A DNA stretch of 39,024 nt from Oscillospiraceae bacterium (GTDB lineage: Bacteria; Bacillota_A; Clostridia; Oscillospirales; CAG-272): positions 1 to 39,024 of the forward strand of contig SVRU01000018.1 of assembly GCA_015064665.1 (NCBI GenBank). The letters are read 5' to 3'. Every line of letters begins with the position of its first letter. The stretch's first letter is position 1. Positions 14,795 to 23,365 of this stretch are shown here, piece after piece. The position numbers and the translations under genes are program-made. The notes under the pieces were generated by a model that was not told the origin of the DNA, did not search any database, and saw only the letters and a program-made list of their open reading frames with translations.

Positions 14795-15940
14795 ATGAAC
14801 AGATTTGTACTTAACGAAACCTCGTATCACGGACGCGGCGCTATTCTTGCCATAGCTGACGAGGTAAAAGCACGCGGATTCAAGAAGGTGTTCGTGGCAT
14901 CCGACCCCGACCTTATCAAGTTTGGCGTTACCAAGAAGGTGACCGACGTTCTTGACGGAGCGAAAATTGAATACACTGTATTCTCAGAAATCAAACCCAA
15001 TCCCACAATTGAAAACGTTCAGGCAGGAGTTAAGGCATTCCGCGAATACGGTGCAGACTGTATAGTAGCAATCGGCGGCGGCTCTTCAATGGATACCGCT
15101 AAGGCTGTCGGAATAATAATAACCAACCCCGAGTTTGAGGACGTTCGTTCTCTTGAGGGCGTTGCTCCTACCAAGAATAAGTGCGTTCCGATTATCGCGG
15201 TTCCAACAACTGCAGGAACGGCAGCTGAGGTTACCATCAACTACGTTATCACCGACGTACAGAATAACAGAAAGATGGTTTGCGTTGACGTTCACGACAT
15301 TCCCGTTATTGCAGTCGTTGACTCCGATATGATGTCAACTATGCCCAAGGGACTCACAGCGGCAACGGGTATGGATGCTCTTACACACGCTATTGAGGGT
15401 TATATCACCAAGGGTGCGTGGACTCTTTCGGATATGTTTCATATCAAAGCTATTGAGCTTATCGCTTCTTCACTGCGCGCTGCCGTAAACGGCGAGGATG
15501 CAGGCAGAGAGGGAATGGCTCTCGGTCAGTACGTTGCGGGAATGGGCTTCTCAAACGTAGGACTCGGTATAGTTCACTCCATGGCTCACCCCCTCGGCGC
15601 ACTTTACGATACCCCCCACGGCGTTGCAAATGCTATAATTCTTCCTACCGTTATGGAGTATAACGCACCTGCTACGGGCGAAAAGTACAGAGAGATTGCA
15701 AGAGCTATGGGCGTTAAGGGCGTTGACGAAATGACGACCGAAGAATACCGCAAGGCTGCAATTGATGCAGTTAAGCAGCTCTCGCTTGACGTAGGAATCC
15801 CTGCTGACCTTAAGGATATAGTTAAGCCCGAGGACGTAAAATTCCTTGCTGAGTCGGCATATGCCGATGCTTGCCGTCCCGGTAACCCGAGAGAAACCAG
15901 CGTAGAAGAGATTACCGAGCTTTATAATAAGCTTCTTTAA
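14795..15940 (+). CDS. fucO: Lactaldehyde reductase / iron-containing alcohol dehydrogenase (FucO)
   Basis: Cytoplasmic group III alcohol dehydrogenase, 381 residues, that reduces L-lactaldehyde to (S)-1,2-propanediol with NADH. It aligns almost end to end with E. coli FucO as I recall it (382 residues): the nucleotide-binding GGGSSMDTAK (~94-103), PTTAGTAAEVTINYVITD, and the metal ligands Asp194 and His198 (GMDALTHAIEGYIT), His261 (HSMAHPLGA) and His275 (TPHGVANA). All four ligands are present. L-lactaldehyde arises from fucose or rhamnose catabolism, which fits the rhamnulokinase gene at 23443-24825. The gene has its own strong promoter and a 17-bp terminator. Its codon use and small leader suggest high expression. 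Confidence 0.93.
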   Translation: MNRFVLNETSYHGRGAILAIADEVKARGFKKVFVASDPDLIKFGVTKKVTDVLDGAKIEYTVFSEIKPNPTIENVQAGVKAFREYGADCIVAIGGGSSMDTAKAVGIIITNPEFEDVRSLEGVAPTKNKCVPIIAVPTTAGTAAEVTINYVITDVQNNRKMVCVDVHDIPVIAVVDSDMMSTMPKGLTAATGMDALTHAIEGYITKGAWTLSDMFHIKAIELIASSLRAAVNGEDAGREGMALGQYVAGMGFSNVGLGIVHSMAHPLGALYDTPHGVANAIILPTVMEYNAPATGEKYREIARAMGVKGVDEMTTEEYRKAAIDAVKQLSLDVGIPADLKDIVKPEDVKFLAESAYADACRPGNPRETSVEEITELYNKLL

Positions 15941-15976
15941 TCAAAAAAGTTTCTCCGTGATTTATTAAGTTAGTAA

Positions 15977-16030
15977 AAAATCAGACAGATGCGCTGTTAA
16001 ATATACAACGCATCTGTCTGATTTTATTTG
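15977..16030. terminator. Strong bidirectional terminator between fucO and rubredoxin
   Basis: A perfect 17-bp stem (15977-15993 with 16009-16025) over a 15-base loop, with A-tract and T-tract on its two sides, serves both convergent genes. Confidence 0.9.
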
Positions 16031-16049
16031 TGTCCGAACGGAATGGGTT

Positions 16050-16208
16050 TTATGCTTCCGAGAACATATCTTTGCCGACTCCGCAAAGAGGACATTCAAA
16101 ATCTTCGGGAAGATCCTCGAATTTTGTGCCGGGAGCTATTCCGAGATCCGGTGCGCCTGCCTCCTCGTCGTATTCCCAGCCACATGCATCGCAAACGTAT
16201 TTTTTCAT
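16050..16208 (-). CDS. Rubredoxin
   Basis: A 52-residue redox protein that binds one iron through four cysteines. The two knuckles are [11 protein letters not shown] (Cys6, Cys9) and [12 protein letters not shown] (Cys39, Cys42). Pro-Gly-Thr-Phe-like and [11 protein letters not shown] segments are textbook rubredoxin, and 52-54 residues is the normal length. AGGAG lies 8 bases upstream of the ATG. Position 11 is Trp instead of the usual Tyr (CGWEYD for CGYxYD), a known variation. It begins 55 bp after ldhA on the same strand and could be co-transcribed. Rubredoxins carry electrons to oxygen- and peroxide-scavenging enzymes or oxidoreductases in anaerobes. Confidence 0.96.
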   Translation of the reverse strand: MKKYVCDACGWEYDEEAGAPDLGIAPGTKFEDLPEDFECPLCGVGKDMFSEA

Positions 16209-16263
16209 AGTTTTTTCTCCTTTATAAATGTGTTTTTTTATGTTTTATTATATAATTGTTTGT

Positions 16264-17298
16264 TTAAAAGCATTTTCCGCTTTTGCAATCCTCTGCCACT
16301 CCGCATCTGTAACACAGCTCGTTAGGACATTTGCCGTGAGAAAAGAACTCAATGATATTATTAACGGTAGTTTCGGCAATGTTTGCCAGTGCTTCCTCGG
16401 TCAAAAATGCCTGATGCGAGGTCACGATAACGTTTGGCATTGATATAAGTCTTGCGAGGGTGTCATCGTTGATGATATGCCCTGAAAAATCCTCAAAAAA
16501 GAAGTCGGATTCCTCTTCGTAAACGTCGAGACAGGCAGCCCCGACCTTTCTTGCTTTTATTGCCTGAAGAAGCGCTTCGGCATCAACAAGAGCTCCGCGG
16601 GAGGTGTTTATAATAACCACGCCTCTTTTGCATTTTTCAATAGACGTTTTATCTATTATATGATAGGTTTCCTCTGTAAGAGGGCAGTGGAGCGATATGA
16701 TGTCGCTTTTTTCGAAAAGCTCGTCAATAGTTACGTATCTGACGTTATTTCCGTTTGCAAATCCATCGTATTCATATTTATCATATGCGAGAATTTTCAT
16801 TCCGAAGCCTCGGCATATATCCGCAAACGTGCGTCCGATTTTTCCCGTGCCGATAATTCCGACGGTTTTGCCGTGAAGGTCAAATCCGGTCATTCCGGTA
16901 AGGCTGAAATTGAAATCCCTTGTTCTGATGTATGCCTTGTGTATTCTTCTTATAGAAGTCAGGAGCATTGCCATAGCGTGCTCAGCTACTGCATACGGCG
17001 AATATGCCGGGACTCTCAGAACGTGGATTTTTCCGTATGCATATTTCATATCTACGTTATTAAATCCTGCGCATCGAAGCGCAACTACTCGCACACCGAG
17101 CTCAACAAGTCTGTCAATCACCGCAGCGTTTACCGTGTCGTTGACGAAAACGCACACACCGTCATATCCGCTTGCAAGCTTTACCGTATCCTCGTTAAGC
17201 TTGGTTTCAAAATATTTAAACTGTATTCCGCTTTCCTTACCGTATCTTTCAAACGAAGGCTTGTCGTAAGGTTTAGCATCAAAAAATGCAAATTTCAT
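16264..17298 (-). CDS. ldhA: D-lactate dehydrogenase (LdhA-type), with cysteine-rich tail
   Basis: NAD-dependent D-2-hydroxyacid dehydrogenase, 344 residues, converting pyruvate to D-lactate in fermentation. It follows E. coli LdhA (329 residues) closely: VFVNDTVNA, VVALRCAGFNNVD, the NAD site GIIGTGKIG (~150-158), the Arg and Glu region (NTSRGALVDAEALL, LDVYEEESDFFFED) and the catalytic histidine in TSHQAFLT. The family normally ends at CPNEL; here an extra 16 residues contain four more cysteines (CYRCG, DCKSGKC). This tail is unusual and might bind a metal or cluster. It is divergent from a Crp/Fnr regulator with a palindrome between them. AGGAA stands before the ATG. Confidence 0.93.
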   Translation of the reverse strand: MKFAFFDAKPYDKPSFERYGKESGIQFKYFETKLNEDTVKLASGYDGVCVFVNDTVNAAVIDRLVELGVRVVALRCAGFNNVDMKYAYGKIHVLRVPAYSPYAVAEHAMAMLLTSIRRIHKAYIRTRDFNFSLTGMTGFDLHGKTVGIIGTGKIGRTFADICRGFGMKILAYDKYEYDGFANGNNVRYVTIDELFEKSDIISLHCPLTEETYHIIDKTSIEKCKRGVVIINTSRGALVDAEALLQAIKARKVGAACLDVYEEESDFFFEDFSGHIINDDTLARLISMPNVIVTSHQAFLTEEALANIAETTVNNIIEFFSHGKCPNELCYRCGVAEDCKSGKCF

Positions 17299-17329
17299 CT
17301 AATCTGGCATTCCTTTGTTCGATTTATTG

Positions 17330-17358
17330 TTGATTTTCTGAAATTATTATAGTATAAT
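17330..17358 (+). promoter_or_regulatory. Promoter of the Crp/Fnr regulator gene
   Basis: TTGATT (17330-17335), 17 bp, TATAAT (17353-17358). The predicted start is at about 17365. Confidence 0.75.
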
Positions 17359-17372
17359 TAAGATAAATAATC

Positions 17373-17388
17373 TGTTGAATTTTCAACA
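17373..17388. promoter_or_regulatory. Palindromic candidate operator between ldhA and the Crp/Fnr gene
   Basis: TGTTGAA-TT-TTCAACA is a 7+2+7 inverted repeat. It lies about 8-23 bases past the predicted start of the regulator gene and over the -35 region of ldhA (minus-strand TATACT/TATAAT at about 17350-17360). It resembles Crp/Fnr half-sites (TTGA...TCAA) but with tighter spacing, so it could be the site of the regulator itself. Confidence 0.5.
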
Positions 17389-17400
17389 AAGGGTGAAAAA

Positions 17401-18084
17401 ATGAAAAAATATCTTCCTGTTTTAAAGAGATGTCCTCTTTTTTGTGACGTATCAGATGAAAAAATTATTGTTTTGCTTTCCTGCCTTGGAGCTAAGGTAG
17501 AACACTTTGAGAAAAAATGCACTATATTCAACGAGGGCACGTGCACAAAATACATAGGAATAGTTTTGACAGGTACGGTCCAAATAATTCAGGATGATTA
17601 TTATGGAAACAGAAGCATCGTGAGCGCGGTGGAGTCTGCTGAGATGTTTGCTGAGGCATTTGCCTGTGCTGAGATGTCTGAAATTCCGGTCTCGGTGGTC
17701 ACCGACGAGCCCTCGGAGATAATGTTTATTGATAGCTCTCACATTCTTCACACTTGTTCTAACAACTGCGGATTTCATCAGCAGCTTATATTTAACCTTG
17801 TGAAAGCTCTTGCTTCGAAAACGCTTTCCTACTATCAGAAAATCGAATTTGTTTCGAAGCGTTCAACAAGAGAAAAGCTTTTATCTTATCTTTCGTATCA
17901 GGCAAAGAAGAACAATTCATCATCATTTAAAATTCCGTTTGACCGTCAGGAACTTGCCGACTATCTTGAGGTGGAGCGGAGCGGACTTTCAGCCGAGATT
18001 GGTAAAATGCAAAAAGAAGGGCTGATAAAAAGCCGCAAAAATTATTTTGAAATTTTATATCAGGGGAGAGATTATGAATTTTAA
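17401..18084 (+). CDS. Crp/Fnr family transcriptional regulator
   Basis: A 227-residue regulator with an N-terminal cyclic-nucleotide-binding-like beta-roll (~10-120; CTKYIGIVLTGTVQIIQDDYYG is the core) and a C-terminal winged helix. The latter contains STREKLLSYLSYQAKK and the DNA-recognition helix DRQELADYLEVERSGLSAEIGKMQKEGLI (~180-208), the HTH_Crp_2 pattern. Cysteines are scattered (Cys12, Cys15, Cys28, Cys40, Cys48, and Cys107-112 in the CSNNC area). This is not the Fnr CxxC-x-C layout, so an iron-sulfur cluster cannot be claimed. It is divergent from ldhA, and the next gene (lyase-family) overlaps its end by 11 bp, so it may control both fermentation and the lyase genes. The ATG has GGGTG upstream. 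Confidence 0.88.
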   Translation: MKKYLPVLKRCPLFCDVSDEKIIVLLSCLGAKVEHFEKKCTIFNEGTCTKYIGIVLTGTVQIIQDDYYGNRSIVSAVESAEMFAEAFACAEMSEIPVSVVTDEPSEIMFIDSSHILHTCSNNCGFHQQLIFNLVKALASKTLSYYQKIEFVSKRSTREKLLSYLSYQAKKNNSSSFKIPFDRQELADYLEVERSGLSAEIGKMQKEGLIKSRKNYFEILYQGRDYEF

Positions 18085-19204
18085 TATTCCCAAAACGGTT
18101 AGCTTCTCCGGTGAGAAGCTTTGGAAAATGAAAAAAGACGGCATTGTATCCGACACCGTTTTAGCCGAGCTTAAAAAATTGGCTGACGATAGTCTTTCCG
18201 GAGAGCTTCTTGCCGTTACAGAAAGGGTGATGAGGGCGTCTTCCGGCAACCCTCACGATTATGCCTCAATCGGTACTTATTGGTGGCCGAATCCGGATAC
18301 GCCCGACGGACTTCCGTATATAAGACGTGACGGTAAAGGGAGCCCCATGGCAACGGACACCGTAACCTACAGAAAAATGAGTGAGAGGGCGTTTCTTCTC
18401 AGCCTTGCTGCTTATTACTTTGACTCTTCGGAATATGGCAGAGCAGCGGAAAAGATTCTTTACGATTGGCACCTTAATCCCGAGACCTATATGACTCCGC
18501 ACGCAAGGTATGCTCAGTCAATTCCGGGAATTTGTGACGGACGCGGAATCGGAATAATCGATTTTTCCATGTCGTCATATCGCGTATTTGACTCTGTCGG
18601 CATACTTGAGTCACTCGGCTTTATAGCCGAGGAAAATGTTGTCGGGCTGAAAAGGTGGTATAACGAGTTTACCGATTGGATTCTTACAAGCGAGTGCGGA
18701 ATAGAGGAGGACTGTGAGCCAAACAATCACGGAACCTACTCAGATGTTCAGCTCATTGCTTTGGCTGCTTTTACGGGCAGAGAGGCACTTTTAAAAAAGA
18801 TTTTAACGACGTCATACGAGCGGCGCTTCAGGGAGCAGGTTGAGCCAGACGGTTCTCAGCCGCTTGAGCTGCGTCGGACTAAGGGGATGATTTACTCGAT
18901 ATCAAATCTCAGAGCCCTTATGCTTATCGCAGGTATGGCAGCGGATAACGGATACACGGAATATTTATCGCCTGATGAAAAATACGGTGACGTTGTAATT
19001 AAAAAGGCGCTCGATTATCTGTATCCATACGCTGTGTCTTTTGATAGCTTTCCTTATGAGGAATTTAAACCCGAACTTGTGCCTGAAAGGATGAAGGCTG
19101 TGCTTTTGTGGGCAGACGGACGTTTTGCGAAAGAGGGATATATTGACAAGGCGGATTTGATAAGCAACAAATTTATTTTGGAGTCGGCATATCCGGGAAT
19201 TTAG
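18074..19204 (+). CDS. Alginate lyase family protein (first of a tandem pair)
   Basis: A 376-residue alpha-helical barrel protein of the Alginate_lyase domain family (PF05426, covering PL5/PL38-type polysaccharide lyases). Family blocks are GNPHDYASIGTYWWPNPDTP (~58-77), the catalytic Asn-His pair in EPNNHGTYSD (Asn218-His219), GICDGRGIGIID (~152-163) and a C-terminal barrel. There is no signal peptide, so it is presumably cytoplasmic and acts on oligosaccharides such as uronic-acid disaccharides, or has lost lyase activity. The ATG at 18074 with GGGGAGAG upstream is chosen over an in-frame ATG at 18047. It overlaps the Crp/Fnr gene by 11 bp. The neighbour downstream is a close paralogue. Confidence 0.82.
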   Translation: MNFNIPKTVSFSGEKLWKMKKDGIVSDTVLAELKKLADDSLSGELLAVTERVMRASSGNPHDYASIGTYWWPNPDTPDGLPYIRRDGKGSPMATDTVTYRKMSERAFLLSLAAYYFDSSEYGRAAEKILYDWHLNPETYMTPHARYAQSIPGICDGRGIGIIDFSMSSYRVFDSVGILESLGFIAEENVVGLKRWYNEFTDWILTSECGIEEDCEPNNHGTYSDVQLIALAAFTGREALLKKILTTSYERRFREQVEPDGSQPLELRRTKGMIYSISNLRALMLIAGMAADNGYTEYLSPDEKYGDVVIKKALDYLYPYAVSFDSFPYEEFKPELVPERMKAVLLWADGRFAKEGYIDKADLISNKFILESAYPGI

Positions 19205-19213
19205 GAGAAAGAC

Positions 19214-20353
19214 ATGACTAACGTAAATATTGATAGCATTAATACCGTAAGCTTTTCGGGAGAGCTTCTTCTGAAAATGAAAAAAGAAAATCAGATTCCC
19301 AAAGAAGCTCTTGACGCTTTGCGCGCCCGCGCTGAAGAGCATCTTCGCGCAAAGCCCTTTGCCGTAACCGACAGAAACGCAAGAGCAAAGACCGGCAATC
19401 CGCACGACTACGCATCGGCAGGACCTTACTGGTGGCCGAATCCCGACACCCCCGACGGACTTCCGTATATTAGGCGTGACGGCGAGATTCTCCCCGGCTC
19501 AATAGAGGATATAACCCCAAGACTTATGGCAAGACGGGTGCTTGAGCTTGCTCTTGCGGCATTCTTTCTTGATTCCGAGGAGTATGGCAGAGCTGCCGAA
19601 AATGCTATTTACGTATGGCATCTCGCACCCGATACCTATATGAATCCTCATGCGGAATACGCGCAGGCGATACCGGGGATTTGTGACGGACGCGGAATCG
19701 GAATAATTGATTTTGCCTACTCGTATCAGATTTTTGATTCGGTGGCAATACTTGAATATCTCGGATATATAAGCGACGATAGAGTGAATCAAATTAAGGG
19801 CTGGTATAAGGAGTTTACCGATTGGCTTCTGACAAGCGAAAACGCGCTCACCGAGGATACCGAGCCGAATAATCACGGCACGTTTTTTGATGTGTTGATT
19901 CTATCCTGCGCTATTTTCACCGAAAGAGAATCGTTAATTAAAAAAATCTGCACCACGGCGTATAAAAGACGGTTTAAGGACCAGATTGAAAAGGACGGCA
20001 AAATGCCTTATGAGCTTGCAAGGACGATGGCATTCCATTATTCGCTTTGCAATATCAGAGGACTTTACCTTATTGCAAATATGGCAAAAATGCATGGATA
20101 CAGCGAGTTTTTTGAGCCTGACGGCGAGTACGGCGTTTGTCTTTTGAAGGAGGCGGTCGATTTTCTTTATCCGTATATGCTTGACAATTCCTCCTTCCCT
20201 TATCCCGAAAGCTTCAATGACGAGCTTTTTCCCACTATTCCGAATTTGTCAAATATGATTTTAGCTTCTATGGAATGTCATTTTGAAGAGTATGGGGAGA
20301 AAAGAAAGAAGATTACCGGTGTTACCGAATATTTGCTCAGACCCGGTATGTAA
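19214..20353 (+). CDS. Alginate lyase family protein (second of a tandem pair)
   Basis: A 379-residue paralogue of the preceding protein, with the same blocks: GNPHDYASAGPYWWPNPDTP, GICDGRGIGIIDFAYSYQIFDS and EPNNHGTFFDV. The shared N-terminus (SFSGELLLKMKKE versus SFSGEKLWKMKKD) shows a duplication. Paralogues diverge mainly in the C-terminal third. A good AGGAG site lies within 10 bp of the upstream stop, so the Crp/Fnr gene and both lyases look like one transcript ending at a hairpin terminator. No signal peptide is present. The substrate is unknown; for the family it would be a polymer or oligomer with 1,4-linked uronic acids (alginate, glucuronan). Confidence 0.82.
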   Translation: MTNVNIDSINTVSFSGELLLKMKKENQIPKEALDALRARAEEHLRAKPFAVTDRNARAKTGNPHDYASAGPYWWPNPDTPDGLPYIRRDGEILPGSIEDITPRLMARRVLELALAAFFLDSEEYGRAAENAIYVWHLAPDTYMNPHAEYAQAIPGICDGRGIGIIDFAYSYQIFDSVAILEYLGYISDDRVNQIKGWYKEFTDWLLTSENALTEDTEPNNHGTFFDVLILSCAIFTERESLIKKICTTAYKRRFKDQIEKDGKMPYELARTMAFHYSLCNIRGLYLIANMAKMHGYSEFFEPDGEYGVCLLKEAVDFLYPYMLDNSSFPYPESFNDELFPTIPNLSNMILASMECHFEEYGEKRKKITGVTEYLLRPGM

Positions 20354-20369
20354 AGAAAAAACGAAAAGA

Positions 20370-20412
20370 GTTACGGCAGCATAAATTTGCAACGCCGTAA
20401 CGCTTTTTTTGC
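20370..20412 (+). terminator. Intrinsic terminator after the lyase pair
   Basis: GTTACGGC (20370-20377) pairs with GCCGTAAC (20394-20401), followed by GCTTTTTTTG. Confidence 0.8.
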
Positions 20413-20478
20413 GAAAATGGAATTATTTCTCCACTTTCTGCTACAAAATCCGATTAAAACAAATGAGAATACCCATTT

Positions 20479-21198
20479 TTACTCAAGAATGTTCGAAGTT
20501 ATGTAATCTACGCCCCACTCGTCAAGCTGTTCGGCATCTTCCTTGATGTCGACAGTCCAGCAGTTGACCTTCACTCCCGCCTTGTGAAGCTCATCAATCT
20601 TTTCTTTTGTCAGAGCTTTATAATAGACGTCAACGTCAAGTCTGTCGCGGGCTATATTTTTCTCAATTTCCTCGCTGAACTCGGAGAAGAGGAATTGCGC
20701 GGACTGATTCGGAAGTATTTTTCTTACTTTCGTAAGATTGGTGTAAACGAAGGAAATAAAGGTGAGATTATCAAGATAGTCGTAGCTTTTTATTATTTCA
20801 ATGATTTTCTCGATTTCCTCATCGGTAAAATCGCTTTTCAACTCAAGAACTGCGTGTTTTTCGTATTTTTTGCATATTTTGATATAGTTTTCGAGGGTTG
20901 TGACACGCGCGTCGATTCTGTCGGCCAGACCGTCCTTGTCAAAGTGCAGTATTTTTTGAAGTTCTTCAAGAGTGCTGGATTCTACGTCAATTTCTGCTCC
21001 TGCTACTCTTTTTAAGTTTCCGTCGTGAACAACAACGAATTTTCTGTCTGCAGTTCTGTGAATGTCGGTTTCTATTCCGTAGTATGAACGGTTGCCTGCC
21101 GCAATAAACGCCGCGTTCGTATTTTCCGGCTCTATACCCGAAAGACCTCTGTGCGCAACCACGAGGGTGTTTCCTTTATTAAAACTAATCGTGTTCAT
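20479..21198 (-). CDS. Glycerophosphodiester phosphodiesterase (GDPD family)
   Basis: A 239-residue TIM-barrel enzyme that hydrolyses glycerophosphodiesters to glycerol-3-phosphate and an alcohol. The catalytic and metal-binding residues are clear: AHRGLSGIEPENTNAAF (His-Arg-Gly, Glu) at ~15-31, ETDIHRTADRKFVVVHD (Glu38, Asp40, His55) and LELKSDF near 118-124. Its C-terminal VNCWTVDIKEDAEQLDEWGVDYITSN is the standard GDPD ending. The length is normal for the bacterial cytoplasmic form, and there is no signal peptide. GAGG lies upstream of the ATG. It stands alone on the minus strand and is not obviously tied to the sugar genes; it may recycle phospholipid head groups. Confidence 0.93.
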   Translation of the reverse strand: MNTISFNKGNTLVVAHRGLSGIEPENTNAAFIAAGNRSYYGIETDIHRTADRKFVVVHDGNLKRVAGAEIDVESSTLEELQKILHFDKDGLADRIDARVTTLENYIKICKKYEKHAVLELKSDFTDEEIEKIIEIIKSYDYLDNLTFISFVYTNLTKVRKILPNQSAQFLFSEFSEEIEKNIARDRLDVDVYYKALTKEKIDELHKAGVKVNCWTVDIKEDAEQLDEWGVDYITSNILE

Positions 21199-21296
21199 TT
21201 AATATACCTCAATTTGAATTTATATAATAAGTATATTTTAAATATCAAAGTTTGTCAAGAGTCGGCGCCTGAATTGATCAAAAATCACGTGCGGTA

Positions 21297-22301
21297 TTAA
21301 AATCGGTGCATTATTTCGGGAAAATCTGTTAAGACCTGCATATAAAGAGCCTTTGCTCCAAGCTCGTCGGGATGCACCAGGTCAGCACTCAGCATATCGG
21401 GATACCATTCAAGAATTTTATCCGCTCCTACGGCACGGTTGAAATCAATATATCTTACGCCAAGTGAGCGCACCCAAGCGTTTTTGTGTCGGCTTATGCG
21501 TTTCGGTGTGTTTGGCGTAGTTGAAAGGATTGGCGTGATGCCTTTTTTCTTGCAAATTCCGAGAAATTCCGCCGTTGCCGCAACGTATCCTTCGTTTGCC
21601 TTGTCCTCGGGATCGAGATTATTCATACCAAGACACCAAACGGCAAACGTCGGAGTTTGGTATTCAACCCATTTTTTGAATTCCTCAATTCCGCGTTCTG
21701 CATTCATTCCGGGAAAACCCATCAGCAAGGCATTTTTATATCCGTCACGGAAAAGGTAGTACGGCCATCTTTGCTTGCTTGTAAAGCCGAGATATGAGTC
21801 GCCCACTATCCATATATCTTTGCTGAAATCCTCCGAAAACCAGTTAAGTCGGCAGTTTTTAAGCGACACGCCCTCGGGCATAGCCATAACCTCGCCTTCG
21901 TTTGCGCACCAGCCCGGCAAATCAAGCCTGAACAGTCCCGAGCTTGTCATGATCTGCGCAAAGCAACCGCCGCTCTTTGAATACGCTTCTATATTGACCG
22001 TGAGAAAATCACGAATTTTAAGACCGTGCGCGGCAGGTTCTTTCAGAGTGGGGCAAAGCGGTGGCTTTGCGTAGTAATAATAGGAGAAGCAGGACACGGT
22101 ATCCCCTGTAATTTCTATCCACGAGCCGTGGGTTACCATATACCCGTGCGCGATTATTATTCTTCCGTTGCCTATATCGTCAAGATCGGCGGTAAAGCTT
22201 AAATGCTTGCCTGTTTTTATAAGGTTTTCACCGAGAGAAAGCTTCTCACCTGAACCAAGCATTTGGATATCGGTTTTTAATATACAGGGAATTTTTTTCA
22301 T
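21297..22301 (-). CDS. SGNH/GDSL-family hydrolase
   Basis: A 334-residue predicted esterase. Residues ~1-150 are beta-rich and of unknown function. The SGNH fold begins with IWIVGDSYLG (~163-172), where Ser in GDSY is the nucleophile. WCLGMNNLDP carries the Asn block (~218-227), and SADLVHPDE near the C-terminus supplies the catalytic Asp-x-x-His. A Gly-block equivalent is not obvious. There is no signal peptide. Such enzymes often remove acetyl or other acyl groups from sugars, which would suit the surrounding catabolic genes, but the substrate is unproven. A promoter with TTGAAA/TATAAT lies directly upstream. Confidence 0.72.
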   Translation of the reverse strand: MKKIPCILKTDIQMLGSGEKLSLGENLIKTGKHLSFTADLDDIGNGRIIIAHGYMVTHGSWIEITGDTVSCFSYYYYAKPPLCPTLKEPAAHGLKIRDFLTVNIEAYSKSGGCFAQIMTSSGLFRLDLPGWCANEGEVMAMPEGVSLKNCRLNWFSEDFSKDIWIVGDSYLGFTSKQRWPYYLFRDGYKNALLMGFPGMNAERGIEEFKKWVEYQTPTFAVWCLGMNNLDPEDKANEGYVAATAEFLGICKKKGITPILSTTPNTPKRISRHKNAWVRSLGVRYIDFNRAVGADKILEWYPDMLSADLVHPDELGAKALYMQVLTDFPEIMHRF

Positions 22302-22334
22302 AAAATATAACTCCTGTTCAGTATTTCGAAAAAT

Positions 22335-22363
22335 ATTATAGCACGCGGGGCGGTTTTTTTCAA
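22335..22363 (-). promoter_or_regulatory. Promoter of the SGNH hydrolase gene
   Basis: On the minus strand TTGAAA (22358-22363), 17 bp, TATAAT (22335-22340). Confidence 0.8.
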
Positions 22364-22426
22364 TAGAAAATAAGGCTAATAATCGAATATGACAAAAAAT
22401 ATTATTTTATTGTTAAAAAAATGAGG

Positions 22427-22455
22427 TTTACATTTACCGAGTATAGTGTTATAAT
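22427..22455 (+). promoter_or_regulatory. Promoter of the sugar isomerase gene
   Basis: TTTACA (22427-22432), 17 bp, TATAAT (22450-22455). A GGGGGCAG ribosome binding site follows near 22473. Confidence 0.8.
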
Positions 22456-22483
22456 ATAGAAAAAAGTATAACGGGGGCAGAGT

Positions 22484-23347
22484 ATGAAAATAGGCGTTAT
22501 AATTGACAGCTTCAGATGCGATTTTGAATCCGCAATAAAACAGGCTAAGGCGGTCGGAGCAGACGGCGTGCAGATTGGCGCAAAATTCCTGGTCGGCCGC
22601 GGTGACGAGCTTATACATAGGCTCAAATTTGAAAATACGGTTTCCGTATCCGATGCAAAGAAAATCCTTTCCGACGCGGGAATTGAGGTTTCCGCGATAT
22701 GCGGTGATTTCGGCTGCGATATGTATTACACTAAGGACAGAGCTCTTATCGACCTTGAAAAAAGTCTTCTCGATATGGCGCTTGAGCTTGGCACGAATAT
22801 CGTTACCACGCATATAGGCGTTGTTCCCGAAACCGAAAACTGCGTTCAGTATGAAAGTATGCACGAGGTGTGCTATGAACTAGCTGAGTATGCAAAATCG
22901 GTAGGCGGTCACTTTGCAGTTGAAACAGGACCTGAAAAATCCGAGCTTCTCAAAAAATTTCTCGACACCCTCGGCAGCGACGGAGTTGCGGTAAACCTTG
23001 ACCCTGCAAACCTTGTAATGTGCGCGGGTGATGACCCTGTTACAGCAGTCAGAAATCTTCGCGATTACATAGTTCATACTCACGCAAAGGACGGCAGACA
23101 GCTCAAGCCCTTCAATACTAAGCAGTTTTACTCTCCTCGCTACTACGGTGTGCCAAAGCTTGCGGGAAGCGGACTTTTTGAAGAGCTTCCGCTCGGCAAG
23201 GGTGACGTTAATTTTGATACCTATCTTGCGGCGCTTCGCGACGCAGGGTTTGACGGATACCTCACAATTGAGCGCGAATGCGGTGACACGCCTGCGGGGG
23301 ATATCGGCGAGGCAGTGAAATTCCTTGACAAAATGAACGTAAGATGA
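22484..23347 (+). CDS. Sugar phosphate isomerase/epimerase-like TIM barrel protein
   Basis: A 287-residue AP endonuclease 2/xylose isomerase-like TIM barrel protein (PF01261). Characteristic strands are [10 protein letters not shown] at the start, [11 protein letters not shown] (~66-76), [12 protein letters not shown] (~105-116), HFAVETGPE (~143-151) with the metal-binding Glu, [11 protein letters not shown] (~167-177) with Asp, [11 protein letters not shown] (~195-205) with the His-x-Lys-Asp block, and a final YLTIERECG (Glu). All are typical of metal-dependent sugar isomerases or epimerases. It likely acts in the cytoplasm on a keto-sugar or inositol-like compound; the specific reaction cannot be named. 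It has its own promoter and converges with the rhamnulokinase gene. Confidence 0.82.
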   Translation: MKIGVIIDSFRCDFESAIKQAKAVGADGVQIGAKFLVGRGDELIHRLKFENTVSVSDAKKILSDAGIEVSAICGDFGCDMYYTKDRALIDLEKSLLDMALELGTNIVTTHIGVVPETENCVQYESMHEVCYELAEYAKSVGGHFAVETGPEKSELLKKFLDTLGSDGVAVNLDPANLVMCAGDDPVTAVRNLRDYIVHTHAKDGRQLKPFNTKQFYSPRYYGVPKLAGSGLFEELPLGKGDVNFDTYLAALRDAGFDGYLTIERECGDTPAGDIGEAVKFLDKMNVR

Positions 23348-23365
23348 TTTTGCGATAAAAATAAT

